In this document: positions 36,464 to 46,297 of the stretch, one piece after another
How positions within the stretch are numbered: the stretch's first letter is position 1
How the letters are laid out: every line of letters starts with the position of its first letter
Assembly: GCA_021808665.1 (NCBI GenBank)
Contig: JAKBBA010000019.1
Span: 3,989 to 67,988 of the forward strand
Source: Actinomycetes bacterium
GTDB taxonomy: Bacteria > Actinomycetota > Acidimicrobiia > Acidimicrobiales > Palsa-688
Direction of reading: 5' to 3'
DNA length: 64,000 nucleotides
Made by a program: the position numbers and the translations under genes
Notes under the pieces: model-generated
The model's database searches: none
Seen by the model: the letters and a program-made list of their open reading frames with translations, nothing else
Told to the model about the DNA's origin: nothing

Positions 36464-36577
36464 GGTGACCTCCTCTCGGGGGCCACGACGTGCGGCCCCC
36501 ACACGTTCACCGCCGGGGGGTCCAACCTATGTCCATAGCTCGGCACCTCCCTACCCGTGGGAGCCTGTGCCGCAGGA

Positions 36578-37024
36578 TCAGTTGATCACGGTCCGGGCAG
36601 GAAACCTGGCGAGGCGGCGAAGATCCGCCCGGCTTCGGCCCACCAGACTGGGGCCAGCCGTCCCGTAGCCAAGAATGACCTTGCTCGCTTCGGCCAGGAC
36701 GATCCGAGCACCCAAGACGGTACCGTCAGCCGCCGCCACGGCAAGGTCCCGCTCGGCTAATGCCACCTGAACCGCCGCCCTCGCCCGGATAGCGGACGCC
36801 TTCTGTTGCGCCTCGGCGACAGAGCGCACCGACCGGCGCCGCCAGACAGCCTCGAAACGGGGAGCGCTCAGCCCACCGGTTGCCGCCAGCAGCTCGCGCT
36901 CCAATCGTGCCGCCAACCTGTCTCGGACCACGACAGCATCCTCCCAGTACCGGTAGGCGTCCTGCCAGCGAGCAGCCCCGTCGACCAGCCGCTCAATCAC
37001 CGACGACAGCTCAGCCCGAATCAC
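36578..37024 (-). CDS. Helical protein divergent from relaxase, possible mobilisation accessory
   Basis: 148 residues, largely alpha-helical coiled coil (WEDAVVVRDRLAARLERELL, VAEAQQKASAIRARAAVQVAL). The C-terminal end reads SLVGRSRADLRRLARFP. It is similar in character to the protein encoded at 36164 and they form a leftward pair. The gene diverges from the relaxase, as accessory mobilisation genes often do. Function not assigned. Confidence 0.6.
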   Translation of the reverse strand: MIRAELSSVIERLVDGAARWQDAYRYWEDAVVVRDRLAARLERELLAATGGLSAPRFEAVWRRRSVRSVAEAQQKASAIRARAAVQVALAERDLAVAAADGTVLGARIVLAEASKVILGYGTAGPSLVGRSRADLRRLARFPARTVIN

Positions 37025-37345
37025 AACCCCGCAGTCCTACCACCTGCCAGCGACACCCAGCGGCCGTCACCGAGAACCGACCACACCCGCCACTCGCGCC
37101 CTCAGACCCCTACCTGCCCGTCACCCTCCAAATCAAAATCCCGGCCTTACACAGTCGGCATTCGAGGACGGGCGGTCCCGTCAGCGTGTCAGCCCAGAGG
37201 TGACACGAACCCGTTCTCCACGGCAGGAGCAAGGCGCAGCCGGACTCGTCTGCCGCTCAGCAGTGCCCGAACCAGCAATAGCGTGGACCGCCCGACGGCT
37301 CCGGTAGGAGCGTGGCGGCCGCCCGCTCCGAGACAGGAGCCGGTG
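37025..37345. other. Divergent region upstream of relaxase, candidate transfer origin
   Basis: 320 bases of relatively low-complexity sequence rich in C and A with the inverted repeat listed below. Transfer origins of MobF systems usually lie next to the relaxase gene, so this is the best candidate here. The open frame that extends the relaxase upstream to 36806 through this region has no domain content. Confidence 0.4.
37186..37206. repeat. Inverted repeat, candidate oriT element
   Basis: GTGTCA at 37186-37191 and TGACAC at 37201-37206 with a 9-base spacer. A short dyad near a relaxase gene is typical of relaxase recognition sites, but 6-bp arms also occur by chance. Confidence 0.4.
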
Positions 37346-40300
37346 GTGATTTCGATACGGCGTATCAGCATGGGCGGCGGCTACCGCTACCTGATGGAGT
37401 CCGTCGCCGCCGGTGACGGGGCGACTGAGCGGTCCAACGGTCTCGCCCGCTACTACGCCACCTCGGGTACCCCGCCGGGGACGTTCCTCGGCGCGGGGCT
37501 GGTCGACCTGGACGGCGGCAATGGCGTCGAGGCCGGCTCAGAGGTGGCCGAGAAGCACTTGGAGGCGATGCTGGCTGGCTGCGCTGATCCGGTCAGCGGC
37601 GAGGCGGTCGGCGGCAAGCCGAAGGCTCCTCGTGGCGGCCTGCCGGTGGCCGGTTTCGATCTGACGTTCTCCCCGTCGAAGTCGGTGTCGGTGGCGTGGG
37701 CGCTCGCCGATGAGGGCACCAAGGCGGTTGTCTACGAGTGCCACCGCCGTGCCGTCGCTTTCGTGATCGGCTACGCCGAAGGACACGTGTTCCGGTCCCG
37801 TTCGGGCACCAACGGCATCGTCGAGGAGGACATCTCCGGGGTGGTCGCCGCCGCGTTCACCCACTGGACGTCCAGGGCGGACGACCCCCAACTGCACGAC
37901 CATGTAATCGTCTGGAACCGTGCCAGGTCGACCAGCGATGGCCGGTGGCGGACCCTCGACAGCAGGGGCTTGTTCAAGGCGACCACCACCCTCTCCGAAC
38001 TGCACCACGGGGTCCTGTCGGACCTGTTGACCGGGGCGCTGGGCGTCGGCTGGGAGGCCCGCGGCCGGCGTCACTCGAGCCGCCCCCGCTACGAGATCAC
38101 CGGTGTACCCGAGGTCCTGATGGCCGAGTTCTCCCAGCGCGCCGCCCAGATCGCCGCCTACCGCGATGACCTGAATGCTGCGTTCTTCGCCGCGCACGGC
38201 CGCCAGCCGAACCCGGTAGAACAGATGCGCCTAGCCCAGCAGGCGACCCTCGCCACACGACCTAAAAAGACCCATGCCAGCCTCGCCGAGCTGACCGACG
38301 GGTGGCGTACAAGGGCAGCCTGGCATGTCGGAGCCGGGCAGGTGGCGTGGGTTGCGAGCCTGAAAGACCGCAACGACCTGCCGCTGCTCCGAGCTGACGA
38401 CCTGGGCGATCCGATCCTCACCGACGCCGCCGAAGCCGTGCTCTCAAGCGTCGCCGAGCGGCACGCCACCTACGGCCGCCAGAACCTCCTAGCCGAAGCC
38501 CACCGCACGCTTCACGGGGTCCGCTTCGCCAGCCCCGACGATCGGCTCGCTGTCGCGGAGCGGGTCACCGACCTGGCCGTCGGCCGGTCCTTGGCGCTCA
38601 GCCAGCCGGCGATACATCACACCCCGGCCCGCTACATACGGGCCGATGGGTCGTCCCGGCTGCACCCTGAGAGCCGGATCGCGTACACCACCCAAGCGAT
38701 GATCGACGCCGAGGCGCGGCTGCTCGCCGCCGGAAGAACCGTGCACGCTCCGACGGTGACGGTGGCAACCGTCGTCACGGTCGCTGACGCCTGCTTGCCG
38801 GGCCAGGACCATGGGCTGTCGGTCGACCAGGCTTTGGCGGTCGGGAAGATCGCCACCTCCGGCCGGGCCCTCGACGTGCTGGTCGGGCCGGCCGGGACCG
38901 GCAAGACCACCACCATGTCCGGCCTGCGAACCGTATGGGAGACCGAGCACGGACCCGGCTCGGTGATCGGCCTCGCCCCCTCCGCCGCGGCAGCGGAGGT
39001 GCTCGGCGACGAACTCGGGATCGACACCGAGAACACCGCCAAGTGGCTCACCGAATGGCGGCGCATCCCCGACCTGGCCGCGCGGCGCGACAACCTCGCT
39101 GGGCAACTCGCACGCCGCAGCGACCTCTCTTCTGCTGGAGCCCGCAAGCTGGCCGACCAGGTGCAGCAACTCGATCGGGCGGTCAACGAGCGGCGGTTGC
39201 GTCCCGGTCAGCTGGTCATCGTCGACGAGGCCAGCTTGGCAGGCACGTTCGCCCTCGACGAACTGGTCGGTGCAGCTGGCGACGCCGGGGCAAAGGTGCT
39301 GTTGGTCGGTGACTGGGCGCAGCTGTCCTCGGTCGAGGCTGGCGGGGCGTTCGGTCTGCTCGTCGCGGAGCGGGGTGACCTGGCGCCCGAGCTGGTCGAC
39401 GTCCGCCGGTTCCGCAACAACTGGGAGAAGGCGGCGAGCGTCGAGCTGCGCCTCGGCCATCAGGCCGCCATCGACGGGTACGCGGACCATGGTCGGGTGG
39501 CCGGAGGAGAGCGCACCGACATGCTCGAATGTCTCTACCAGGCGTGGAAGGCCGACGTCGACGCCGGGCGCTCCAGTCTGATGATCGCTGCGGACACCGT
39601 GACCGTGGCCGACCTGAACCGTCGCGCCAGGGCAGACCGGGTCGCCGCCGGAACCGTCGCCGACGCCGGGTTGGCGATCGCTGACGGGCAGCGTGTCGGG
39701 GTGGGAGACGAGGTCATCACCAGGGCCAACAACCGGCTGCTGGTCACCGGGAACAGGTGGGTGAAGAACGGGGACCGCTGGACCGTCACAGCCACCCATC
39801 AGGATGGGAGCATGGCTCTACGGCGTGCGGGTGGGAGCGGGGAGGTGGTGCTCCCGGCTGACTACGCCGCCGCCCACGTCGAGCTCGCCTATGCCACCAC
39901 TGCCCATCGGGCGCAGGGTCGCACCGTCGACACCGCGCATGCGATGGTCGCCCCGACGACCACCAGGGAGGTCCTTTACGTCGCCGCCACCCGAGGCCGC
40001 GAATCCAACCGGCTGTACGTGGACACTATCTACGAGGCCGACCCGCAAACCGCCCACGACGGGATGATCGCACCCCAGACCACCGGGGAGGTGCTCGCAG
40101 CGGTCCTCGCCAACGAGGGAGCGGACCTCTCCGCGCACGAGACCCTGCGCCGGGCGCAGCACCGGGCGGAGGACTTCACCGTCCTTGCCGGCGAGTACCA
40201 GACCTTCGCCAGGGCCGCTCAGGCTGAGCGTTGGGACGCGCTCCTCGAACGTTCCGGCCTCGACACCGACCAGCTGGAACAGGTCCGGGCCACCGACTGC

Positions 40301-40909
40301 TACGGGCCTCTCCTCGCCGCCCTTCGAGACGCCGAAGCCCGCGGCCTCGACATCGAGGTAGCGTTCCCGAGGCTCGTCGCGGCCCGGCCGCTCATCGACG
40401 TCGGCGACCCCGCAGCCGTCCTCCACGGCCGGGTCGAACGGTGGGTGACCGCAGCGGCCAGCAGACGCCAGCCGGTCGGGAACCTGATCGCCGGGCTCAT
40501 CCCCCGCGCGGTCGGCGTCACCGATCCCGACATGACACGAGCGCTGCATGAGCGAGACGAGGCGATGCAGCGCCGCGCGACCGAACTCGCCGCACAGGCC
40601 GTCGAACACAATCACGTATGGGTACGCCGTCTCGGGTTCCCGCCGGCAGACCCGGGCACCCGGGAGGCGTGGATGCAGGCGATCTCGACCGTCGCCGCCT
40701 ACCGGGATCGCTGGGGGATCGGCAACGACCACCTTCCCCTTGGACCCGACAGCGCCGCCAGGACCATCGAGGCGCTCGGGCACCGCGGCCGGGCAGAAGC
40801 AGCCGTCGAGCGGGCGCTACAACTCGCCGGTGAGGCGGCGACGGCTCCTGTCGATCCTGTCGCGGCAGGCGCCGCTGACGCAGGCAGAGAGATCGGAGTC
40901 GAGCTGTGA
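37346..40909 (+). CDS. MobF-family relaxase/helicase (TrwC-like)
   Basis: 1187 residues from the second GTG at 37346, preceded by GGAG. N-terminal relaxase domain: catalytic Tyr pair in LARYYATSG (36-37) and the metal-binding His triad, His173 in FTHWTSR and His184/His186 in QLHDHVIVW. C-terminal superfamily 1 helicase: Walker A VGPAGTGKTTT (about 512), Walker B IVDEASLAGTF (about 624) and a late motif TTAHRAQGRT (about 850) with VAATRGRES. It nicks the transfer origin, stays bound to the 5' end and unwinds the strand into the coupling protein. The gene is full length and looks intact. Confidence 0.95.
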   Translation: MISIRRISMGGGYRYLMESVAAGDGATERSNGLARYYATSGTPPGTFLGAGLVDLDGGNGVEAGSEVAEKHLEAMLAGCADPVSGEAVGGKPKAPRGGLPVAGFDLTFSPSKSVSVAWALADEGTKAVVYECHRRAVAFVIGYAEGHVFRSRSGTNGIVEEDISGVVAAAFTHWTSRADDPQLHDHVIVWNRARSTSDGRWRTLDSRGLFKATTTLSELHHGVLSDLLTGALGVGWEARGRRHSSRPRYEITGVPEVLMAEFSQRAAQIAAYRDDLNAAFFAAHGRQPNPVEQMRLAQQATLATRPKKTHASLAELTDGWRTRAAWHVGAGQVAWVASLKDRNDLPLLRADDLGDPILTDAAEAVLSSVAERHATYGRQNLLAEAHRTLHGVRFASPDDRLAVAERVTDLAVGRSLALSQPAIHHTPARYIRADGSSRLHPESRIAYTTQAMIDAEARLLAAGRTVHAPTVTVATVVTVADACLPGQDHGLSVDQALAVGKIATSGRALDVLVGPAGTGKTTTMSGLRTVWETEHGPGSVIGLAPSAAAAEVLGDELGIDTENTAKWLTEWRRIPDLAARRDNLAGQLARRSDLSSAGARKLADQVQQLDRAVNERRLRPGQLVIVDEASLAGTFALDELVGAAGDAGAKVLLVGDWAQLSSVEAGGAFGLLVAERGDLAPELVDVRRFRNNWEKAASVELRLGHQAAIDGYADHGRVAGGERTDMLECLYQAWKADVDAGRSSLMIAADTVTVADLNRRARADRVAAGTVADAGLAIADGQRVGVGDEVITRANNRLLVTGNRWVKNGDRWTVTATHQDGSMALRRAGGSGEVVLPADYAAAHVELAYATTAHRAQGRTVDTAHAMVAPTTTREVLYVAATRGRESNRLYVDTIYEADPQTAHDGMIAPQTTGEVLAAVLANEGADLSAHETLRRAQHRAEDFTVLAGEYQTFARAAQAERWDALLERSGLDTDQLEQVRATDCYGPLLAALRDAEARGLDIEVAFPRLVAARPLIDVGDPAAVLHGRVERWVTAAASRRQPVGNLIAGLIPRAVGVTDPDMTRALHERDEAMQRRATELAAQAVEHNHVWVRRLGFPPADPGTREAWMQAISTVAAYRDRWGIGNDHLPLGPDSAARTIEALGHRGRAEAAVERALQLAGEAATAPVDPVAAGAADAGREIGVEL

Positions 40910-41184
40910 CAGCCTTCTTGATCGTCGTTCCGCTGCTGGTGGCATGGCGAGGGGTCACCTGGTTGCGACGCCAGCGACGGCGGGCGTGGGAGCAGATTTT
41001 GGGGGATCCACCGCTTCAATGTCGACCTCGCCACCACACCCGGTTCGGTGATCGCCGACGTCGCCGGGAAGGCGCCGAGGCGGCTGGCGTTGCGCCTGGC
41101 AGTGATTGCGACGGCACTGGCCCACAAGGAAGACCCCTCAGTCGAGCTGCTTATGGTCCCGGTGCGCATCGGGGAGTGCGATGA
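40906..41184 (+). pseudogene. Small membrane protein gene fused at ~41000 to unrelated sequence
   Basis: The GTG at 40906 overlaps the relaxase stop (GTGA). The first ~30 codons give a hydrophobic helix (FLIVVPLLVAW) and a basic stretch (RRQRRRAWEQIL), plausible for an element protein. From about 41000 the frame lies over the nuclease gene in another frame and encodes Arg/His-rich nonsense. The original 3' part has been replaced, so this marks a sequence junction. Confidence 0.6.
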
Positions 41185-42280
41185 GTGCCCATGGTGGGAC
41201 TACTGCAAAGGACGCCTGAGGGAAGGATCTGGCGACGTCTCGCTGATCCCTCGGGTCGGCTGGCGCGAGTGGATGTTCCACCACGACCGTGGCGTCACCG
41301 ACCGCGCAGCGCTGGCGGCATTGGATCCGACGACGGCACGACTGGTGTCAGCAGGGATCGACATTCCTGAATTTCGGCGTCTCGTCGAGGGCCTGCCGGA
41401 CGACACGCCTATCCGGGATCTCGGCGCCGTGGTCCGAGCGAAGACGCAACTCGCCCGCCTGGAGTCAGAGGGCGTGACGACGTTCGGAGACTTGATGGCG
41501 CTCGACGCCGTGACGGCGTCCTACGCCGGGTCTGGAATGTCGTGGTTGCCTGAGCAGATCGACCTTGCACGAGCTGCTCTCGGACCGAGCCCGGTGTATC
41601 GGCGTCGCGGAGTTGAGGAGATCACAGTTCCACGCGGTGATGTCGAGATCGATGTGGACATGGAGAACATCGAGGAAGGGGTCTACCTCTGGGGGGCGCT
41701 CCATTCAGTTCGTGCTGACGGAGTCACGACGTCGGTGTACCACGCCTTCGTGACGTGGGACCGGCTCACCCCTGGCGTCGAACGGGGGAACTTCAGCGAG
41801 TTCTGGGCGTGGTTGGTGGGCGTCAGTTCAGAGGCCCACCGACACGGCAAGACGTTCCGGGCGTACTGCTACAACGCTTCCGCGGAGAACACATACCTCA
41901 AGAAGCTGGGCATTGGCCTGGGCATCCTGGACGAGGTGAATGCGTTCGTTCAGTCCGACGAGTGGGTTGACCTCCTGCGCTTCATCGACGATCAACTGGT
42001 GACGGGGACGGGAAGTGGTCTCAAGGCCATCGCTCCTCTGGCAGGGTTTGCGTGGGGCGTTGACGACCCTGGTGGGGGGATCTCGATGGTGCGGTACGAC
42101 ATCGCCGCTGGGAGCAACGACACTGCCGATCGCCGTGCTGCCCGCGAATGGCTTCTGACGTACAACCGTGGCGACGTCGAGGCGACGCTGGCCATCCGTG
42201 ACTGGCTCCAATCGGAGGCTGGGGGACTTCCTTCGATCACGGTATGGTCTCCCGGCGCTAATTGGGAGCACGCGTCGTGA
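41000..42280 (+). pseudogene. TM0106-family RecB-like nuclease, 5'-truncated
   Basis: The frame is open from about 41000 (no start of its own), with an internal GTG at 41045. What remains: ECDECPWWDYC, a cysteine cluster as in RecB-like nucleases with an Fe-S site; IDVDMENIEEGVYLWGAL, first acidic motif of an RNase H/DEDD-like exonuclease domain; YCYNASAENTYLKKLG; SGLKAIAPLAGF; and YNRGDVEATLAIRDWL near the end. The N-terminal nuclease portion is missing: sequence before FNVDLATTPGSVIAD is not available. The product is probably inactive or absent. The stop overlaps the next start (GTGA). Confidence 0.75.
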
Positions 42281-43615
42281 CCGCACTCACAGACCATCAG
42301 GCCAAGCTCTTTGCGCTGGAGCTGCTTCGTCGCCATCCCGTCGGTGAGGCCGCCCGAATCGGCAGCGCCCTCATGGACGCGCAGGTCGACCTCAACCCGC
42401 ATCAGGTTGACGCAGCTCTCTTCGCCTTTTGCTCTCCGTTCTCCAAAGGCGTCATCCTCGCCGACGAGGTCGGGCTGGGCAAGACCATCGAAGCCGGTCT
42501 CGTCCTGACCCAGCGATGGGCAGAGGGACGCCGACGCGTCCTCGTCGTTGCACCGGCGAGCCTGCGCAAGCAGTGGGTCCAGGAGCTTGCCGAGAAGTTC
42601 TTCCTCAAGGCGGTCATCCTGGAAACCAAGTCGTTCAATGGAGCGGTCAAGGCAGGAACGCGAAACCCCTTCGATCTTCCATCGGCCCATCCGGCGGTGG
42701 TTGCGTGTTCGTACCAGTTCGCCGCTCGCAAGTCGGCGGAACTGAGTGTCGTGCCGTGGGATCTGGCGATCCTCGACGAAGCCCACCGTCTGCGCAATGT
42801 CTTCAAGCCTGGCGCCAAGATCGCCGGGGCGATCCGCGGGGCGTTGTCCAACACGCCCAAGCTTCTCCTGACCGCTACCCCCCTCCAGAACTCGCTCATG
42901 GAGCTGTACGGACTGGTGAGCATCATCGACGAGCATCACTTCGGCGATGCGAAGAGCTTTCGTGCCCAGTATTCGCATCTCGCCGAGGGAGGCCGCTTCG
43001 ATGACCTGAAGGCACGCCTCGATCCGGTTTGCCACCGGACGTTTGCGTCGGCAAGTAGTCGAGTACGTGAGCTACACCAACCGCGTCCCGATCACCCAGG
43101 AGTTCACCCCTTCGCCGGAGGAGCAGCAGCTCTACGACCAGGTGTCGGACTACCTGCGGCGTCCCGAGCTGAACGCCCTCCCTCGGGCTCAGCGCACCCT
43201 CATGATCCTGGTTATGCGCAAGCTGCTTGCGTCGTCCACCTTCGCGATCGCCGGCGCGCTGGAATCTCTGGCCCGCAAGCTTGGCACAGTTCTCAAGGAC
43301 GACGACCGCGCTCACGCGCAAGCGACAACCAAGCTCGAAGAGGAGTTGGCTGAGGACTACGAGGCACTGCGGGAAGAGTCAGAGGAGTGGGATGCCGACG
43401 ACGACGGCGCTGCGGTAACCGAGCGTCTCTCGGGCGGCCAGCGCGAGGCGATCACTCATGAGATCGACGAGCTGAACGGCTTCCGAGACCTGGCCGTGTC
43501 CATCTCCGAGAACGCCAAGGGCATGGCGCTGCTCACGGCTCTGCAGACGGGGTTCGCCAAGGCGGCCGACCTCGGTGCCCGCAGACACCAAGCCTGCGCG
43601 ACGCCATACCTTTGA
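42277..43615 (+). pseudogene. SNF2-family helicase gene, frameshifted and 3'-truncated
   Basis: GTG at 42277 overlaps the nuclease stop. Frame one encodes ADEVGLGKTIEAGLVL (Walker A), VVAPASLRKQWVQEL, AILDEAHRLRN (DEAH box) and LLLTATPLQNSLMELYGL. At about 43042, after VCHRT, the coding moves to another frame that continues with LRRQVVEYVSYTNRVPIT and ends abruptly after TGFAKAADLGA at ~43578. An extra T in the run TTT at 43042-43044 explains the shift. The second RecA-like domain is missing. Such SNF2 ATPases paired with nucleases are typical of defence loci, but this copy is broken. Confidence 0.85.
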
Positions 43616-45494
43616 GCGGATCGGCGCAATGGGCGCACGAGTTGATTGCTGGTGAAGCAACACGCGCAGACACGCGATGGCCGGGAACGCCCGGCGGGTC
43701 GCTGCCAGTCCGCGTCTGCTTGGAGGGCTTGCGTGACGGCGTCCCTGACGGGAAAGAGGACGGCGAGGCGGAGGCGCCACACACCTGGTCGAGGTAGCGG
43801 CTCGGCCGGTTATCCCAACCTCTGGCGTTAAGAGCAGGCCAGGTCAGATGCAGCTCGTTGCGCGCCCTGGTGATGCCGACATGCAAAAGCCGCTCCTCCT
43901 CGGCGAGCTGCCCTGGCGTCGTGGCAAAGCTCGAAGGGACACAACCGTCGGACATGCCGACGACGAACACTATCTCCCACTCCAAACCCTTGAATCTGTG
44001 CAGCGTCGCGAGTGTCACACCGTCGGTGCCCAAATCGACGTTACGCCTCGCAAGCCCGTTGATCTCATCGAGGATCGAGAGCGCACCGCGTGACCCGACG
44101 CCGCCGGCAGGCAATCCTTCGACCAACTCTGTGAGGGCCTGGAGGGATTCCCAGCGCGAGCGGGCCGCGCCGATGCCGTCGGGCGGCGCGTCCGGATCGA
44201 AGCCTGCGTCAGAGAGGACCGACGAGAGCAGGTTCTTCCCGTCGCGGTCCGGCTCGGCTCGTGCCAGGCGACCGAAACCTACGAGCACCGCGCGGATCTC
44301 CTCTCGCTCGAAGAAAGTGACGTCCTCGGCCATCCTGCTGGCGATGCCGGCGCGTGTCAGCGCGGCCTCGAAGCGCGCCTGGGCCGAGTTGTACCTGTAG
44401 AGCATGGCGACCTGAGCCGGTTTGGTTCCCGCCGCCAGCGCACGGCGGATTGCGCCGGCTACCCAAGACACCTCTGCCGACTCGGTGTCCAAACGATGCA
44501 GTTTCGGCGGCGGCCCCGCCGGTCGGCTGGCAGCCAGCGGCTTGGTCGTCTCGTCGGCAGCCGCTCGGTTCGCCCACTTTAGGATCTGGGAGCTGCTGCG
44601 GTAGTTCCGGTCGAGGAGGACCACCCTCGCCGACGGGTAGCGTCTGGAGAAATTCGTCAGGTAGCCCGGGTCCGCCCCTTTCCAGGAGTAGATCGCCTGG
44701 CGCGGATCGCCGACGACACAAAGGTCCTCGTTGTCACCGACAATCGCTTCGAGCAGCCGCTGCTGCGCCGGGTCGGTGTCTTGGTATTCGTCGACGGTCA
44801 CATGCGACCAGCGGACCCTCACCGTTTGTGCGGCTCGAGGGTCGTCTTCGAGCACGTCCGCCGCGATTTGAAGCAGGTCGGCGAAGTCGACACGCTCGAG
44901 CGCAGCTTTGCCGCTCGTGTAGCGCTGCCATACGTCGATCACGGTTTTAGGGTCGACGCCCGGGTTGCGGTCGGCCGACGACGATGCCGACGCGTAGTCA
45001 TCCGGTCCCACGAGCCGGCTCCGAGCCCAGGCAACCTCGTCGGTCACGTCGCGCACCGTCGCAGTGTCGGGGTCCTTCCCGGTCACGCAACGAAGGCTGT
45101 CGCGCCACAGTCGCCACGTGTCGCGCTCCGCGAGCACGACAGGCGACTCCCCCGGCCGGCCAGTCGTCGCCCAGAACTGGGCGGCTACCCGCAGAGCCCC
45201 AGCATGGAAGGTGCGTGCATCCACCGTCCCCACCCCCAGGGAACGCAGCCGCTCGCCTAGCTCGGCAGCCGCCTTCTTCGAATGCGTGATAGCCAAAGCC
45301 TGCTCTGCAGGCAGCTGGCCGCTCCTGACTGCGTGAGCAAGCCGGTACGTGACGGTACGGGTCTTACCGGTCCCGGCCCCAGCGATAATGCACACCGGAC
45401 CGAGGGCCGCCTCTGCCGCTTCGCGCTGGCTCGGGTCAAGGTCGTCCAATAGTCCGGGCATCGTGGCGACATCTTGACTTTTACGGACCTGCAT
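43533..45494 (-). CDS. UvrD/Rep-family DNA helicase (UvrD2-like), C-terminus lost
   Basis: About 653 residues if it starts at the ATG at 45494; an ATG at 45461 is equally plausible. Motifs: AGAGTGKTRTVTYRLAHAV, VDEYQDTDPAQQRLLEAI, DPRQAIYSWKGADPG, LDRNYRSSSQILKWAN, TLHRFKGLEWEIVFVVG and LLHVGITRARNELHLTW. The tail has Cys-X2-Cys (CAHCADPL) and RRLGVC, the start of a UvrD2-type zinc-ribbon and HRDC region, then changes at ~43580 to Arg/Pro-rich sequence. Helicase core is complete, so it may still function. Loss of the HRDC end is the odd feature. Confidence 0.87.
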   Translation of the reverse strand: MQVRKSQDVATMPGLLDDLDPSQREAAEAALGPVCIIAGAGTGKTRTVTYRLAHAVRSGQLPAEQALAITHSKKAAAELGERLRSLGVGTVDARTFHAGALRVAAQFWATTGRPGESPVVLAERDTWRLWRDSLRCVTGKDPDTATVRDVTDEVAWARSRLVGPDDYASASSSADRNPGVDPKTVIDVWQRYTSGKAALERVDFADLLQIAADVLEDDPRAAQTVRVRWSHVTVDEYQDTDPAQQRLLEAIVGDNEDLCVVGDPRQAIYSWKGADPGYLTNFSRRYPSARVVLLDRNYRSSSQILKWANRAAADETTKPLAASRPAGPPPKLHRLDTESAEVSWVAGAIRRALAAGTKPAQVAMLYRYNSAQARFEAALTRAGIASRMAEDVTFFEREEIRAVLVGFGRLARAEPDRDGKNLLSSVLSDAGFDPDAPPDGIGAARSRWESLQALTELVEGLPAGGVGSRGALSILDEINGLARRNVDLGTDGVTLATLHRFKGLEWEIVFVVGMSDGCVPSSFATTPGQLAEEERLLHVGITRARNELHLTWPALNARGWDNRPSRYLDQVCGASASPSSFPSGTPSRKPSKQTRTGSDPPGVPGHRVSARVASPAINSCAHCADPLKGMASRRLGVCGHRGRPPWRTPSAEP

Positions 45495-45508
45495 GCCCCG
45501 GATCTCGC

Positions 45509-46297
45509 CTATCCCTCTAGAGTCACTGACCATACGGGATGGATCTCCATCCAACCATGATCGGCGTCGAGCACATAAGGGCCGGTGACCACAACCCGGG
45601 CACCGAGCGCCGGTGTAGCCACATCCGCCCCGGTGCAGATCCCGTAGGAGTAGCTGTATGACCTATAGGCGGTCGGAGGCAAAGGTGGTGGCTCGCCTGG
45701 AGTGCAGTCCGGTTGGTCCGCTGGCACTATCACTGTCACGAGGTGCCCGTATTCGTCGGCGACGTTCGCCGCGTCCAGCAAGTGCGACTCGTTAGCCGGA
45801 AGGGACAGCTCGACATGCACGTCGCCGTCGTCTTCGCGCCTCACGTATTCGACCGTCCCGGTGACAGCAAGGCAGGACTTCACGATGTGAAGGCGGTAAG
45901 CGTGATACACATTGGCGAGAGGATACCCACTGCGGCATTCGCCGCCGGGTGTTTCAGAAGGAGCGGCTGGTTTAGTAGCGCTCGTGGAAGGGCTTCCCGA
46001 GACCGTCGTGGCCGCCGGGGAAGGCAGCGAGGACCGCGTCGAGGATGTCGCGGCGTTGCCGACTGGCCCGCGAGACACCACCGTCGTAGTCCCGCCGTGC
46101 GCTGCGGCGGGGACAGCGCCGGCGGTGGTCGCCGAGGTCAGACCCGCCTGGACAGCGGAGACCGTCTTCGTGCTCGAATGGCAGGCGGATAGGCTCAGCA
46201 GCAAGACACCAGCCAGCGGGAGGGTCGCCCATCTGCGTCGCGCAATGAGTGGGCGCCCCCGGCTCTCGACTCCCGGGTTTCGACTGGACCGCTTCAT
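45509..46297 (-). CDS. Putative secreted lipoprotein
   Basis: 262 residues from the ATG at 46297, preceded by GGGAG; the open frame to 46327 is less likely. N-terminal basic region and hydrophobic stretch end in a lipobox (SLSAC, Cys 39). A Ser/Thr/Pro/Ala-rich linker (residues about 45-120) leads to a small beta domain with two or more Cys (ECRSGYPLANVYHAY, VKSCLAVTGTVEYVRRE, YGICTGAD), reading like an OB-type fold (GTVEYVRRE ... VVTGPYVLD). Function not known; ends just before the helicase gene. Confidence 0.72.
   Translation of the reverse strand: MKRSSRNPGVESRGRPLIARRRWATLPLAGVLLLSLSACHSSTKTVSAVQAGLTSATTAGAVPAAAHGGTTTVVSRGPVGNAATSSTRSSLPSPAATTVSGSPSTSATKPAAPSETPGGECRSGYPLANVYHAYRLHIVKSCLAVTGTVEYVRREDDGDVHVELSLPANESHLLDAANVADEYGHLVTVIVPADQPDCTPGEPPPLPPTAYRSYSYSYGICTGADVATPALGARVVVTGPYVLDADHGWMEIHPVWSVTLEG

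Noticed and set aside
36806..37345. Upstream extension of the relaxase frame
   Set aside because: Antisense to the coiled-coil gene at 36578-37024, no domain content; the GTG at 37346 has GGAG upstream and gives a normal MobF N-terminus.
38489..39799. 436-codon minus-strand frame inside the relaxase
   Set aside because: Typical GC-rich antisense shadow of a real gene with complete relaxase/helicase motifs.
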